A DNA stretch of 64,000 nt from Planctomyces sp. SH-PL14 (GCF_001610835.1 NZ_CP011270.1:4420001-4484000), one strand, 5' to 3'. Positions 1 to 10,155 are shown, counted from the first letter of the stretch. A program made the numbers and translations. Notes: generated from the sequence alone by a model not told the origin.

Positions 1-804
1 GCCGCCCAGCCAGCCCCAGTCCTCCGTGTAGGACCGTCCATAACGGTCCATTCCCTCTGCGGGTTCCCAGTCGCCATTCTCGTGAAAAGCCAGCCGCTGC
101 TTGTGAAATCGCAGGAAAAAATGGTCCCCGTGTTCCTGGCAGGCGTTCATCTGGGGCGACCCGCAGTAGCCCCGATCGCACACATGCAGCCGCGTTCTGG
201 CGATCACTTCCCGGGTTTGCCGCAAGGCTTCTGGCAAGAGGCGAGTCTCTCCGCTCTCGCCGTCTTCACTGGCCGAGAGCGCCACCGCCATGCCGGTCCG
301 ATAGGACTGACTGACGACCAATCGGCCCCCGAGAAGACTCCCGGAGATCCCCTGCAACACCTTCAGCCGTTTCTGGACGTGCTTGATGGTCTTGCCGTCG
401 TGGCACAGGATCTCGAACTCTCCCAGGGACGGGGGGATGGGGCAGTAGTTCACCTCCTGTGGGAACACCTGCTGGAGACGCTTGGTGGTCTCATGGAAGA
501 AGCCCATCGAGAGTGACAGCGGCAGGTCGGCGAGCTTGCGATAGACGGAGTGGATCCCGCAATCGATCTCGCCTTCTTCCTTGGCTCGGGCAAAGCTCTG
601 CCGCACGCTTCCATGGTGCTGCAGGAGCGCGTCACAGACCAGCTGGACCATCTGGGGAAACGTCAGGAGCTTCTCGTAGGATCGGCCGCGGTGCTGCCGA
701 AAGACCTCGGCCAGGAACTCCTCCTCACAGATCCACCGGAAGAGTCTCATGACGGCCTGAGCTAGAGGAAGACGCGCAGCGACCTCGCGACAAAACCCCT
801 CCAT
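1..804 (-). CDS. DDE transposase, IS4-like, truncated by window edge
   Basis: The minus strand reads open from an ATG at 804 through the left edge of the window (268 codons, no stop). The product contains CHDGKTIK near residue 127 and VCDRGYC near residue 210, which look like the first and second acidic residues of an RNase-H-fold (DDE) transposase of the IS4 type. The third acidic residue would lie beyond the window. The start is well supported: AAGGAGG sits five bases upstream of the ATG, an unusually strong Shine-Dalgarno for this genome. The protein would cut and rejoin the ends of its own insertion sequence. The IS end probably lies between about 820 and 885, just before a copy of the dispersed repeat that has lost its usual left end. 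I did not identify terminal inverted repeats with certainty, so the exact IS family is open. Confidence 0.8.
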   Translation of the reverse strand, partial: MEGFCREVAARLPLAQAVMRLFRWICEEEFLAEVFRQHRGRSYEKLLTFPQMVQLVCDALLQHHGSVRQSFARAKEEGEIDCGIHSVYRKLADLPLSLSMGFFHETTKRLQQVFPQEVNYCPIPPSLGEFEILCHDGKTIKHVQKRLKVLQGISGSLLGGRLVVSQSYRTGMAVALSASEDGESGETRLLPEALRQTREVIARTRLHVCDRGYCGSPQMNACQEHGDHFFLRFHKQRLAFHENGDWEPAEGMDRYGRSYTEDWGWLGG

Positions 805-882
805 GCTTCCCTCCTTGTTCAAAACGAGCGTGTTTCCGAACACCCCTTACGGCCTAAGTCTCCTGTCGAGAATCGCTTACGT

Positions 883-1165
883 AAACCCAATCATCGTCAC
901 AGCACTGGGGGCAACCCCTTGCCGCCGGAGGCACTCCTGTGAGGAACCGTGGTAAGCAACGGATGTCCCCTTTGTGGTACGGCTATGAGGACTCCCTCAG
1001 CCTGCGCCGCCGGCTTTGCAATCCCCGCGTGTTGGTGATGGGGGCATACGGCACGTTGTCCGAGCTTGGATATTCACTCCTTCAGACATCTCTCGACGGC
1101 CAGGCCTCCGGCGGGCAAAGGGGCGTTGCCCCTCTGCACTCCCCACCAGGGTGCCCCTGGACCCG
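883..1165 (+). repeat. dispersed structured repeat, copy 1 (left end incomplete)
   Basis: One of eight related ~300 bp intergenic elements. The shared landmarks are the core GAGGAACCGTGG, the segment CACTCCTTCAGACATCTCTC, the paired motifs GCCGCCGGAGGC and GCCTCCGGCGGGC, and a right end CCAGGGTGCCCCTGGACCC. Here the usual left end (CTTGCCGGCACGAC) is missing and sequence leading to the transposase takes its place, so the insertion sequence may have cut into it. The right end lies 15 bases from the stop codon of the Tm-1-like gene. Confidence 0.85.
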
Positions 1166-1180
1166 GCGAGGGCGAGACGG

Positions 1181-2416
1181 TTACGGGAGCGGAACACGAA
1201 GTCGCCGGGCCCACAAATGACAGAACTTGTCGACGAGCCGCTTGGCGAACTTCACATCGTTGATGTGCTCGGGGTACCGCTTGACCGTCACATGGCTGTT
1301 GCCGCGGGTCGCCCGCTCCAGTTCGGAAAACAGGGCCTCATCCGCCTCGGGATCGTGGAAGGCCTCGCCCGGCGCATCGATCGCAGAGACCCCCCCTTCG
1401 GGAACCACCACGACCACGGGGGCCCGGGCATGCTGCAGCTTGGCCGCGATCCACCGCGCAAACTCCCGGTTCTCCTCCGGCTTCGTCCGCATCAGCGTGA
1501 CCTGCGGATTGTGGATGTAGAAGTTCCGGCGGGCAAAGTTCGCCGGGACCGTGTTGCGGGCCCCGAAGTTCACCATGTCGAGGGCGCCGAGGCTCAGGAC
1601 GTACGGCACCCCCTGGTGCAGGATCGCGTCGAGCCGCTCCGGCCCGGCCGAGAGGATCCCGCCCACGACCTCGTCGGCGATCTCGGTCGTCGTGACGTCG
1701 ATCACCCCCTCGATCATCCCGGAGGCGACCAGCTTCTCCATTGCCCGCCCGCCCGAGCCGGTGGCGTGGAACACGAGGCAGTCGAACCCGTCCTCCTCGA
1801 GAAGCCGGCGGACCTCGGTCACGCAGGGAGTCGTGACCCCGAACATCGTCATCCCGAGTGCCGGCTTCACCGGGGCCCGCGGCGCCTTGTGAAGGACCAT
1901 GCCGGCCATGGCGTGCGCGGCGTTCGCCAGGACGCGGGTCGAGACCGCGTTGAGCCCGGCGATGTCGACGACGGAGTAGAGGAGCGCGATGTCGCTCGTC
2001 CCGATGTAGGGGGCCACGTTGCCGCTGGCCATCGTCGAGACCATCAGCTTCGGAAGACCGATCGGGAGGCCACGCATCGCCTGCGTGATGAGGGCGGTCC
2101 CGCCCCCCCCTCCGAGCCCCAGGACGCCCGCCAGCCGCCCGGCATAGGACTCCTGGAGCAGAAAGCCCTGGAGTGCGTCTCCCATCGCCGCGACCGCCTC
2201 GCCGCGGTCCTTGAGATCGAGGACGTACTGCGCCCCCCGAGGATGGCAGCCCGCCACCTTCTCACGGGGGATATCGGCCGCGACGGCAGGAGTCGCGCCG
2301 GTTCCGATGTCGACCGTCAGGACCCGGACCCCCGCGCTCCGGCAGAGGCCGGCGGCGTAAGCGAGCTCAGCCCCCTTCGTATCGAGCGTGGCGACGGCGT
2401 ACACCGAAGCCGACAT
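1181..2416 (-). CDS. Tm-1-like / UPF0261 family protein
   Basis: A 411-residue protein. The first half begins with VYAVATLDTKG, the hallmark N-terminus of the UPF0261/Tm-1-like family, and has a glycine-rich GLGGGGGT at residues 100-107 that in this family forms part of the nucleotide-binding site. The second half (from about residue 195, FGVTTPCVTEVRRLLEEDG) matches the family's C-terminal TIM-barrel-like domain. Plant Tm-1 binds a viral replicase; the bacterial role is not established, so function here is unknown. ATG at 2416; length is typical for the two-domain family. It is followed downstream by repeat copy 1 and lies in the same orientation as the small basic protein gene, but the terminator at 2617-2656 separates the two. 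Confidence 0.85.
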   Translation of the reverse strand: MSASVYAVATLDTKGAELAYAAGLCRSAGVRVLTVDIGTGATPAVAADIPREKVAGCHPRGAQYVLDLKDRGEAVAAMGDALQGFLLQESYAGRLAGVLGLGGGGGTALITQAMRGLPIGLPKLMVSTMASGNVAPYIGTSDIALLYSVVDIAGLNAVSTRVLANAAHAMAGMVLHKAPRAPVKPALGMTMFGVTTPCVTEVRRLLEEDGFDCLVFHATGSGGRAMEKLVASGMIEGVIDVTTTEIADEVVGGILSAGPERLDAILHQGVPYVLSLGALDMVNFGARNTVPANFARRNFYIHNPQVTLMRTKPEENREFARWIAAKLQHARAPVVVVVPEGGVSAIDAPGEAFHDPEADEALFSELERATRGNSHVTVKRYPEHINDVKFAKRLVDKFCHLWARRLRVPLP

Positions 2417-2616
2417 CCGAGCCTCCCGTCAGCCGCTGGGGGATGGGGATGGAAACGCGTTCCGAGGGACCGCCGCTCCGGCACGATGCCGGAGAATGCC
2501 CGATGCGACGCCCACTTCACTCCGGCCGTCAGGGCGTCGGCCTGTCGCCCTCCTGCGATGCTCCCTGGCGAGGAAGGCGATCGCAGATCAACAGGCCGCG
2601 GCCGGAGCGCCGGGCG

Positions 2617-2656
2617 CAAACAAACGAAGCAGCCGGACAGGACTCCGACTGCTTCG
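2617..2656 (-). terminator. intrinsic terminator of the small basic protein gene
   Basis: Read on the minus strand, an 8 bp stem CGAAGCAG/CTGCTTCG, extended by three more pairs after one mismatch, is followed by TTTGTTTG. It starts 50 bases after the stop codon at 2706, in the right orientation to end that transcript. Confidence 0.65.
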
Positions 2657-2705
2657 TAAGAGTGTAAACCGAAATCGACGAACGGACGAGGAATCCGAAC
2701 GGAAA

Positions 2706-2999
2706 CTACTTCTTGGCGGGAGCGGCCTTCGGAGCGGCGGCCTTGGCGGGAGCAGCAGCCTTCGCGGCCCCCTTGGCTCCCTTCTTCCCCTTGGCGTCCC
2801 CTTCTTCGCCTTCTTCCTTCTTTTTCTTCTTCTTGCCGATCGCCAGCTTCTGGATGCGGGTCTTCGGAATGCCGAAGGCGGGGCGGCCTTCCGGCCACTT
2901 CTCGTCTTCCTTCATCTTCGCGATGCGTTCATCGCGCTTGAGCACGTTGCGGGTGCGGGCCAGTCCGCCCTTGCGCTTGAGACTCTTATCGATCGTCAC
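2706..2999 (-). CDS. PVC-superphylum small basic protein
   Basis: A 97-residue, very basic protein starting MTIDKSLKRKGGLARTRNVL, with GRPAFGIPKTRI in the middle. This is the signature of the 'small basic protein' family shared by Planctomycetes, Verrucomicrobia and Chlamydiae. The last ~45 residues are low-complexity lysine/alanine/proline with a run of six lysines, resembling histone-H1-like or ribosome-associated tails. GTG at 2999 is chosen because GAGG lies 9-12 bases upstream and the family N-terminus begins exactly there; a longer upstream reading frame exists but is not supported. A sigma70-like promoter lies 38-66 bases upstream and an intrinsic terminator follows, so it appears monocistronic. 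Role unknown; nucleic-acid or ribosome binding is inferred from charge. Confidence 0.85.
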   Translation of the reverse strand: MTIDKSLKRKGGLARTRNVLKRDERIAKMKEDEKWPEGRPAFGIPKTRIQKLAIGKKKKKKEEGEEGDAKGKKGAKGAAKAAAPAKAAAPKAAPAKK

Positions 3000-3400
3000 G
3001 TTACCAGTCCTCGTTCGACTTTCGGAGAAGTCCGGAAGTGTATCGGCAGGCGGAATACGGAACAACCGTGAGTTTTTGGCGGCGGACCGAAGGAAAGGCG
3101 GCCTGAAACGGATCGTTTGTTCACTGCTGCCCGCGGCGCCTCTGGATCGCGGCCCGTCATGAGAGGCTCCTTGTTCTCTCGACGAACGATTGGGCATAGA
3201 TCGGCGCCGGCGCCCGCGGATGCGAGCCATCGCTCGGAAATCCGTTCACGCCTCCTCCGACGCCGAGCGTAGGAATGGCTGTCCGGCCATCCTCGCCCGT
3301 CTTCCGGCTCTCGCCCCGTCCTGTCGACTTTCTTTCCTCCGACCGCCGCGCCCTTCGCGGGCCGCTGGCGGCCAGTCCCGTCTTGCGCGGAGGTTTTTCC
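3000..3400. other. divergent intergenic region
   Basis: 400 bases separate the divergent starts of the small basic protein gene and the polytopic membrane protein gene. It holds the minus-strand promoter at 3037-3065 and, at its right end, the GGAGG ribosome-binding site of the membrane protein gene. Open frames crossing it look like chance frames of GC-rich DNA. I see no other gene in it. Confidence 0.5.
3037..3065 (-). promoter_or_regulatory. sigma70-like promoter for the small basic protein gene
   Basis: On the minus strand TTGTTC is followed after exactly 17 bases by TACACT, a fair match to the -35 and -10 consensus. The -10 box ends about 37 bases upstream of the GTG start. Confidence 0.5.
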
Positions 3401-5173
3401 ATGTCTGGTGACACGACTCCCGATCCTCGCCCCAACCCCGTTCCCTCCCCCTTCGATCCACCGTCTCCCTCGCCGCCGGGGTTCTGGCGGTGGGTCTACA
3501 ACCACAACCCGTTCTACGTCATCAGCACGCTCCTGATGCTCTACGCCGTCCGGGCGGCTTACGGCGTGATGTCGATCGGCGAGATTGATTCGTGGGCGCT
3601 CCTTGGCGTGATGGGGGCCTACACGCTCGTGCTGGCGACGATCGGCGTGCTGATCGTCCGCTGGGGAAAGGTGTGGGAGGACGCGCGGTCGATCGTGCTT
3701 CTGCTGCTCCTCCTGTTCCTGGCGGTCTCGGTCAGCGCCGATGACCTGTTCACGCGGGAAGCCTCGAAGGCCGCCGGCATCCGGATGCTGGCCGCGGGAT
3801 ACCTGTTTTCCGCGCTCGTCACCGAGGCGGTGCTGATCGGAACGCGGCTGCGGTTGAGCTGGCTGTATCGCGTTCCGCTCCACCTGTTCCTGCTGTTTTT
3901 CTACGCCGCCCCCTACGTCGCGTCGCCGGAGATCCAGGGATGGCTGGCGGAGGACCTCAACTGGGTGGTGTTCCTGTTCCCGAACGTCGCGGCGCTGCTG
4001 TTCCTGACACTCCTGCCGGCGGTCCGCCGCGGGCCGGACCTCGTGGCCCGGAACGGGACGCCGTGGCGGTGGCCGCTCTATCCGTGGAGCGCCTTCGTCA
4101 TGATCGCCTTCGCGGTGCTGTTCCGGTCCTATGTCTTTGCCCTCACGTTCTCCCAGACCGGCAAGATCTGGATCGAGCTTCCCAGTCGAGGGATGGACCG
4201 GAGCGTCCACGCCATTGCGCTCGACACGATCTGGGGGCCGTACTTCCTCGTCCCGATGCTGCTGGCCCTGCTGCTCCTGATGTTCGAGGCGTCGCTCGTG
4301 ACGGGGAACCTGTCGCTGACGCGGCGGACGCTGTGGCTTGCCCCGCTGCTGATTCTGTTGGCGATGATTCCCGCCGGCGGACGGGTCTACTCTGACTTCT
4401 ACCACGTTGTCGAGCAGCGGATCGGCCCGCCGGTCTGGCTGACGGGGTTGTTCGTTGCGCTCTTTTATGGATTCGCGTGGCTGCGGGGGATCGCCGGGGC
4501 CCGATTCGGAGTACTGGCTCTGCTGGCCCTGTACGTGTTCGCCGGTCCGCCAGCATCGATCGCCCGCTTCTATGAGTTGAGCCGCCCCGTCGCCATCGGG
4601 CTCGCGACTCTTCAGCTCACATGGGAGGCGTGGCGGTTACGGTCGTCGGGACTCGGTTTTCTGGCGGCGGTGGTCGGGTCGATCCTGCTGGTCTCCTTCC
4701 TGCCGGATCCGCTCCGGGCGCGCTATGGCGCGATCCTGGCGTTTCACCTGATCTGGATGTCGATGGTTGTTCTGGGGCTGGTTGGACGAGATCCGTTTGC
4801 CGAGACACTGCGAGTGTTCGGAGCCGGGCTCTTTCCGCTGGCGGCGCTGCTGGCGATCCAGTCGACGCGGGCGGACTTCGTTCCCTGGTTCCTGCGTGGG
4901 GGGTATGTGCTGCTGATCGCGGCGGTCTGTCTTGAGATTGCCCGCCGGACCGGGAGTCGGAGCTACGCCTGGGGGACGGGAGGGATTGGGCTGGTCGGGA
5001 TCTACGCGATCCTGGCCCGCGGGTATTGGATGATGGTTGCCGCGATCGGGGCTCCTGCGGCCACGGCGACTGTCTGGAGTCTGGGGACGTTGTTGGCGGG
5101 GACGCTCATCAGCACGCATAAGGCGGGATGGCTGACGCGGGGGAGGGGTTTGAGGCCGAAGGTGGAAGGCTGA
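3401..5173 (+). CDS. polytopic integral membrane protein, function unknown
   Basis: A 590-residue protein. After a proline-rich cytoplasmic N-terminus (residues 1-30) most of the chain is hydrophobic, with roughly fourteen to sixteen predicted membrane segments, for example around VISTLLMLYAVRAAYGVM and SIVLLLLLLFLAVSVSA. I recognise no catalytic motif or named family; it looks like the large conserved membrane proteins seen only in planctomycetes. ATG at 3401 is chosen because GGAGG stands 10 bases before it; the frame extends further upstream but without a ribosome-binding site. It is convergent with the MoxR gene, with repeat copy 2 starting 26 bases after its stop. Confidence 0.8.
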   Translation: MSGDTTPDPRPNPVPSPFDPPSPSPPGFWRWVYNHNPFYVISTLLMLYAVRAAYGVMSIGEIDSWALLGVMGAYTLVLATIGVLIVRWGKVWEDARSIVLLLLLLFLAVSVSADDLFTREASKAAGIRMLAAGYLFSALVTEAVLIGTRLRLSWLYRVPLHLFLLFFYAAPYVASPEIQGWLAEDLNWVVFLFPNVAALLFLTLLPAVRRGPDLVARNGTPWRWPLYPWSAFVMIAFAVLFRSYVFALTFSQTGKIWIELPSRGMDRSVHAIALDTIWGPYFLVPMLLALLLLMFEASLVTGNLSLTRRTLWLAPLLILLAMIPAGGRVYSDFYHVVEQRIGPPVWLTGLFVALFYGFAWLRGIAGARFGVLALLALYVFAGPPASIARFYELSRPVAIGLATLQLTWEAWRLRSSGLGFLAAVVGSILLVSFLPDPLRARYGAILAFHLIWMSMVVLGLVGRDPFAETLRVFGAGLFPLAALLAIQSTRADFVPWFLRGGYVLLIAAVCLEIARRTGSRSYAWGTGGIGLVGIYAILARGYWMMVAAIGAPAATATVWSLGTLLAGTLISTHKAGWLTRGRGLRPKVEG

Positions 5174-5198
5174 GCGGGGAACGGACATGCGTCCTTCA

Positions 5199-5512
5199 AC
5201 CGGGTCCAGGGTCCCCCTGGTGGGGGATGCAAGGGGGCAACGCCCTCTTGCCCGCCGGAGGCCCTCTCGTCGAGAGATGTCTGAAGGAGGGCGTGTCGAA
5301 GCGCGGACACCGTGCCGGATGCCCCATCACCAACCTGCGGCGTCTTCAGGGCGAGCGGTGATCCTCAGCGCCGGTAGCACAAAGGGGACTTCCGTCGTGT
5401 CCCACGGTTCCGCGACGAAAATGCCTCCGGCGGCAAGGGGGCGTGGCCCCCTTGACCCCAGGCTGCCGTGGCACGGTGGGTTTGAGCGGGCAGCGTCGTG
5501 CCGGCAAGGACA
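5199..5512 (-). repeat. dispersed structured repeat, copy 2
   Basis: Full-length copy in inverse orientation, from the right end CCGGGTCCAGGG at 5199 to the left end GTCGTGCCGGCAAGG near 5510. It fills the space between two convergent genes (stops at 5173 and 5563). The left hairpin is AAGGGGGC-CAC-GCCCCCTT. Confidence 0.9.
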
Positions 5513-5562
5513 TTGTCCGAGCCAGCGGAACCGTCCTTCTTGCGGTTCGGAGAACCGCTCCA

Positions 5563-6648
5563 CTATCGCTTCAACACCGCAGCGACCGGAGCCAGCGAGG
5601 ACCGGTGCGTCGGAACAAGCGGAGTCGCCTCCAAAAGCGAATCGACAATCCGGTCCGTCGTCACCCGATCCGCCTCAGCATGGAAATTCGTCATGATCCG
5701 GTGCCGCAACACCGGCTTGGCAACCGCTCGGACATGCTCGGGCGTCACGTGGTTCTCACCAAGCATCGCCGCCCGAGCCTTCGCGGCCAGAACGAGATAC
5801 TGGCTCGCCCGCGGCCCCGCCCCCCAGCGGACATACTTCCGCACGATCTCGGGCGCCTCCGGAGCCTCCTTGCGGGTCGAGCGGGAGAGCGCCAGGGCGT
5901 ACCGCGTAACGTGCTCGGCGATCGGCAGCTGCCGCACAATCGACTGCATCGCGATCAGTTCCTCCCCCGTTACCACCTTGTCGATCCGGACACTCTCGGT
6001 CGCCGTCGTCTGGCAGACGATGCGGTACTCCTCCTCTTCGGACGGGTAATCGACAAAGACCTGCAGCATGAACCGGTCGAGCTGCGCTTCAGGAAGCGGG
6101 TACGTCCCCTCCTGCTCGATCGGGTTCTGCGTCGCCAGGACGAAAAACGGATCCGGAAGCCCGTGCCGCTGCCCGCTGATCGTCACCTGCCGCTCCTGCA
6201 TCGCCTCCAGCAGGGCCGCCTGGGTCTTAGGAGGTGTCCGATTGATTTCGTCCGCCAAAATGACGTTCGCGAAAACTGGCCCACGCATAAACGTCAGTTG
6301 GCGCGTTCCCGCCATCCGGTCTTCCTGGATGACGTCGGTCCCGGTGATGTCCGCCGGCATCAGGTCGGGGGTGAACTGGATCCGCTGGAACGTCAGGCCG
6401 AGCGTTTCCGCCATCGACCGGACCATGAGCGTCTTGGCGAGCCCGGGGACGCCGACGAGCAGGCAGTGCCCCCCGGCAAGCAGCGCAGTGAGGAGGTCAT
6501 CGATAACGCTCGATTGTCCGACAATGGCCTGCTGCAACTGGTTACGGATACGGGCAATCGCCGCCTGGACCCGCGCCAGGTCGGCAGGAGTGGCCGGGGA
6601 ATGAGCCGCGGAGGAGGGCGAACCGGCAGCAGAGGGATCCGTGCTCAT
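5563..6648 (-). CDS. MoxR-family AAA+ ATPase
   Basis: A 361-residue cytosolic AAA+ ATPase of the MoxR class. Walker A is GVPGLAKT (66-73), Walker B VILADEIN (129-136) followed by the typical RTPPKTQAALLEAMQE, and sensor-1 asparagine is in LATQNP (171-176). The C-terminal lid domain is complete. MoxR proteins act as chaperone-like ATPases that load metal or activate partners, usually encoded with DUF58 and von Willebrand-A proteins. Here no such partner follows: the next thing downstream is repeat copy 2 and a convergent gene, so this is an orphan MoxR. ATG at 6648 follows a GC-rich leader; a serine/alanine-rich 20-residue N-terminus precedes the conserved part. It is divergent from the MarR gene. 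Confidence 0.92.
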   Translation of the reverse strand: MSTDPSAAGSPSSAAHSPATPADLARVQAAIARIRNQLQQAIVGQSSVIDDLLTALLAGGHCLLVGVPGLAKTLMVRSMAETLGLTFQRIQFTPDLMPADITGTDVIQEDRMAGTRQLTFMRGPVFANVILADEINRTPPKTQAALLEAMQERQVTISGQRHGLPDPFFVLATQNPIEQEGTYPLPEAQLDRFMLQVFVDYPSEEEEYRIVCQTTATESVRIDKVVTGEELIAMQSIVRQLPIAEHVTRYALALSRSTRKEAPEAPEIVRKYVRWGAGPRASQYLVLAAKARAAMLGENHVTPEHVRAVAKPVLRHRIMTNFHAEADRVTTDRIVDSLLEATPLVPTHRSSLAPVAAVLKR

Positions 6649-6782
6649 AGGCGTTTCGAGAGGGACGAACCATCCTGGCCGGGAGAAGACTGAGGGTGTG
6701 TCGAGTATTCGGAACTCGCGGAACGGTCACAAGTCATCCACCCGTCCGCGGCGACTGTTCGTCGCGAAATGCCGAAAATCGA

Positions 6783-6867
6783 TGCAATTCTCTGCAATTA
6801 GAATGCTTCGGTTTGCCACAGAACCGAAGGTTGCCTCTTGCTCCGGCGCGACAAAGCGGCTTAACAT
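6783..6867 (+). promoter_or_regulatory. control region of the MarR gene: direct repeats, palindrome, promoter
   Basis: Two copies of TGCAATT lie exactly one helical turn apart (6783-6789, 6793-6799). A perfect 8 bp inverted repeat CTTCGGTT/AACCGAAG follows at 6806-6829. A promoter-like pair TTGCTC (6838-6843) and TAACAT (6862-6867) with an 18-base spacer lies next to it. The layout suits an autoregulated MarR gene and could also affect the divergent moxR promoter. Operator function is inferred from position only. Confidence 0.4.
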
Positions 6868-6915
6868 TTCCCAAATAGGTGGGTTTCATTGTCCTGAAGG
6901 GGCCAGGAGCGTCGT

Positions 6916-7473
6916 GTGCTCGAATACGATTTTGACAAGAGCGTAGGCTTTTGGGTGTGTCTGACGAGCCAGGCGATGCGTCGGCGGCTGAACGAGCGTC
7001 TCGAAGAGGGGAATATCACTCTTCGGCAGTGGGAAGTTCTGGCCGCGTTGGCGGTCAATCCGGAACTCTCGCAGTGCCAGCTCGCGGACGTCATGGGGAT
7101 CGAACCCCCAACGCTGGCTGGCGTCATTAACCGGATGGAGCGGGACGGCTGGCTCGTGCGCCAGCCCCACGCGGATGACCGTCGCCGGCGCCGGCTCGTT
7201 CCGACGCCGCAGGCGGAAGCGATCTGGCAGACGACTTCCCGGTGGTGCCAGGAGATCCGCGAACAGGCGGTCCGCGGCATCAGCGAGGAAGAGCTCGCCA
7301 AGTTCAAGCGGACCTGCGAAATGATCCGCGAGAATCTGGGCGGCACCGATCCCCGCGCCTGCGAAGACGTTCCCTGCGAAGGGACCTTCGACATCGTCGC
7401 CGGATCGCGGGTCGACACGGTTCCGGAAATGGACGCCGCGACGGACGTCGAGATGCATACGGCCAAGGGTTGA
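6916..7473 (+). CDS. MarR-family transcriptional regulator
   Basis: A 185-residue protein with the winged-helix fold of MarR. The recognition helix region reads LSQCQLADVMGIEPPTLAGV (about residues 54-73), followed by INRMERDGWLVRQPHADDRR, the classic MarR wing with its DxRxRR-type signature. The C-terminal ~40 residues (DIVAGSRVDTVPEMDAATDVEM) are acidic and have no counterpart in typical 140-150 residue MarR proteins. GTG at 6916 is supported by AGGAG six bases upstream. MarR proteins are dimeric repressors released by small phenolic or oxidising ligands; the ligand here cannot be read from sequence. Confidence 0.88.
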   Translation: MLEYDFDKSVGFWVCLTSQAMRRRLNERLEEGNITLRQWEVLAALAVNPELSQCQLADVMGIEPPTLAGVINRMERDGWLVRQPHADDRRRRRLVPTPQAEAIWQTTSRWCQEIREQAVRGISEEELAKFKRTCEMIRENLGGTDPRACEDVPCEGTFDIVAGSRVDTVPEMDAATDVEMHTAKG

Positions 7474-7624
7474 ACGCCGCGGTGTCGCGCTCGGGAGACG
7501 CCGCCTGAGGCTGGCGGCGATTTCCGGCTGCGGTTCTCCGTGACTTCCGGTACGCTCCCTTTGCGCCCCGATTCGCATTTCCGCGTCGGTCGATCCCGTC
7601 CCGCCACCGAGTCAGTGTCCCTTC

Positions 7625-8869
7625 ATGGCCGACCATTCCGTTCACCAGTTCACCTTTCCCAACGGACTGGTCCTGCTGGTCGAAGAGATGCCGGACGTGC
7701 AGTCGGCGGCCATGAACGTCCTGGTTCCCGCCGGCTCGCTGTATGAGGACGACGGGACGAACGGGACCGCCGCCGCCCTGTGCGACCTCCTGACCCGCGG
7801 CGCCGGAACGCGGAACAGCCGCGAGCTGGCCGGGGCCCTCGACTACCTGGGGGTCCAGCGGGACGAGCAGGTCGGCTGGAATTTTCTGTCTTTCTCCGCC
7901 GCCACGCTCGCGGAGCTGATGGTTCCGACCCTCGAGGTCTACGCCGATATCCTCCTCCGTCCGCACCTCGACGAAGCGGATTTCGAGCCGGTCCTGGCAG
8001 GGATCGAGCAGGGGCTGATCGCCGTCGAGGACGATCCCCAGCGCAAAGTCCTGATCGAGCTGCGGAAGCGGTGCTACGACGCCCCCTGGAACCGCCCGAC
8101 CGACGGGACCCTCGAGGATCTGCCGCAGATCACCCCCGAGAAAGTCCGGCAGCTCTATCACCGCTCATTCCGTCCGAACGGGACGATCATCGGCGTGGCC
8201 GGGAACGTGAAAGCGACCGAAATCCGGGACGCCGTCGCGAAATGCCTCGGCGGGTGGGAACGCCTCCCGGAGCCGTCCGTCGTCCGCACGCCGGTCCTGG
8301 CCAAAAACCACCACATCCCGCACGAGTCGACGCAGACCCATATCGGCGTGGCGACCCGCGGGGTCGCCTACGGCCACCCCGACTACTACGCCGCCTGGGC
8401 GGTCGTCAGCGTCCTGAGCGGCGGGAGCAGCTCCCGGCTGTTCACTGAAGTCCGCGAGAATCGCGGGCTGTGCTACTCGATCTACGCGACGCTGCACTCC
8501 CTCCTCGTCGAAGGCCGGATCCTGGCCTATGCGGGGACGACCGCCGAGCGGGCCCAGGAGACCCTGGACGTCTCGCTCCAGGTCATTCGGGAGCTCACGA
8601 ACGGGATCGATCCGGCGGAGCTCGACCGCTGCCGGACGCGGGCCAAAAGCTCGCTGATCATGCAGCAGGAATCGACGATGTCCCGCTCCTCCTCGCTCAG
8701 CCGGGACTGGTTCTACCTGAACCGGGTCAACACGCTGAACGAGATCCGGCGGCAGATCGATGCCCTGACGGTCGAGCGGCTCCTGGACTACCTGGCCCGC
8801 TTCCCTCTCGACGAATTCACTGTCTTGACTGTCGGACCCGAGCCGCTGGAGATTAAATTGACGGCGTGA
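7625..8869 (+). CDS. M16-family (pitrilysin-like) protein lacking the HxxEH zinc motif
   Basis: A 414-residue two-domain M16-like protein. It opens like the family ([18 protein letters not shown]), but where active members have HFLEH this protein has A50-A-L-C53-D54, so both metal-binding histidines and the catalytic glutamate are gone; the later family glutamate region ([14 protein letters not shown], 125-138) is kept. The C-terminal half keeps the conserved [21 protein letters not shown] segment carrying the Arg/Tyr pair that the non-catalytic subunit contributes in heterodimeric M16B proteases. It may therefore be the regulatory/substrate-binding partner of an HxxEH-bearing protein, but no such partner is encoded nearby. 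ATG at 7625; it precedes transaldolase by 124 bases. No signal peptide. Confidence 0.85.
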   Translation: MADHSVHQFTFPNGLVLLVEEMPDVQSAAMNVLVPAGSLYEDDGTNGTAAALCDLLTRGAGTRNSRELAGALDYLGVQRDEQVGWNFLSFSAATLAELMVPTLEVYADILLRPHLDEADFEPVLAGIEQGLIAVEDDPQRKVLIELRKRCYDAPWNRPTDGTLEDLPQITPEKVRQLYHRSFRPNGTIIGVAGNVKATEIRDAVAKCLGGWERLPEPSVVRTPVLAKNHHIPHESTQTHIGVATRGVAYGHPDYYAAWAVVSVLSGGSSSRLFTEVRENRGLCYSIYATLHSLLVEGRILAYAGTTAERAQETLDVSLQVIRELTNGIDPAELDRCRTRAKSSLIMQQESTMSRSSSLSRDWFYLNRVNTLNEIRRQIDALTVERLLDYLARFPLDEFTVLTVGPEPLEIKLTA

Positions 8870-8993
8870 CCGGCCGCATCGGGCCTCGAGGTGCGACCGG
8901 TCGGCGGAGGTCGCGTCCGCGAGGAAATGCACGACGAAGGAACGTCAGCGACACCGTCCCAGCAACACCGCCCGGCCACGGAGATTTCTCAAT

Positions 8994-10076
<1,083 letters not shown>

Positions 10077-10110
10077 GCCCTTTCGCCCGGTTTGCCGGTT
10101 GTGTCACGAG

Positions 10111-10144
10111 GAACCCGCGACCCTGTCGCGGGTTTCCCTTTTTT
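10111..10144 (+). terminator. intrinsic terminator after transaldolase
   Basis: Perfect 8 bp stem CCCGCGAC/GTCGCGGG with a 3-base loop, followed by TTTCCCTTTTTT. It separates transaldolase from the S4 gene, whose start is only 12 bases further on. Confidence 0.85.
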
Positions 10145-10155
10145 GGAGTGGAGCG

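Noticed and set aside
1016-2659. 547-codon plus-strand frame over the Tm-1-like gene
   Set aside because: Antisense shadow of a recognised gene that begins inside repeat copy 1.
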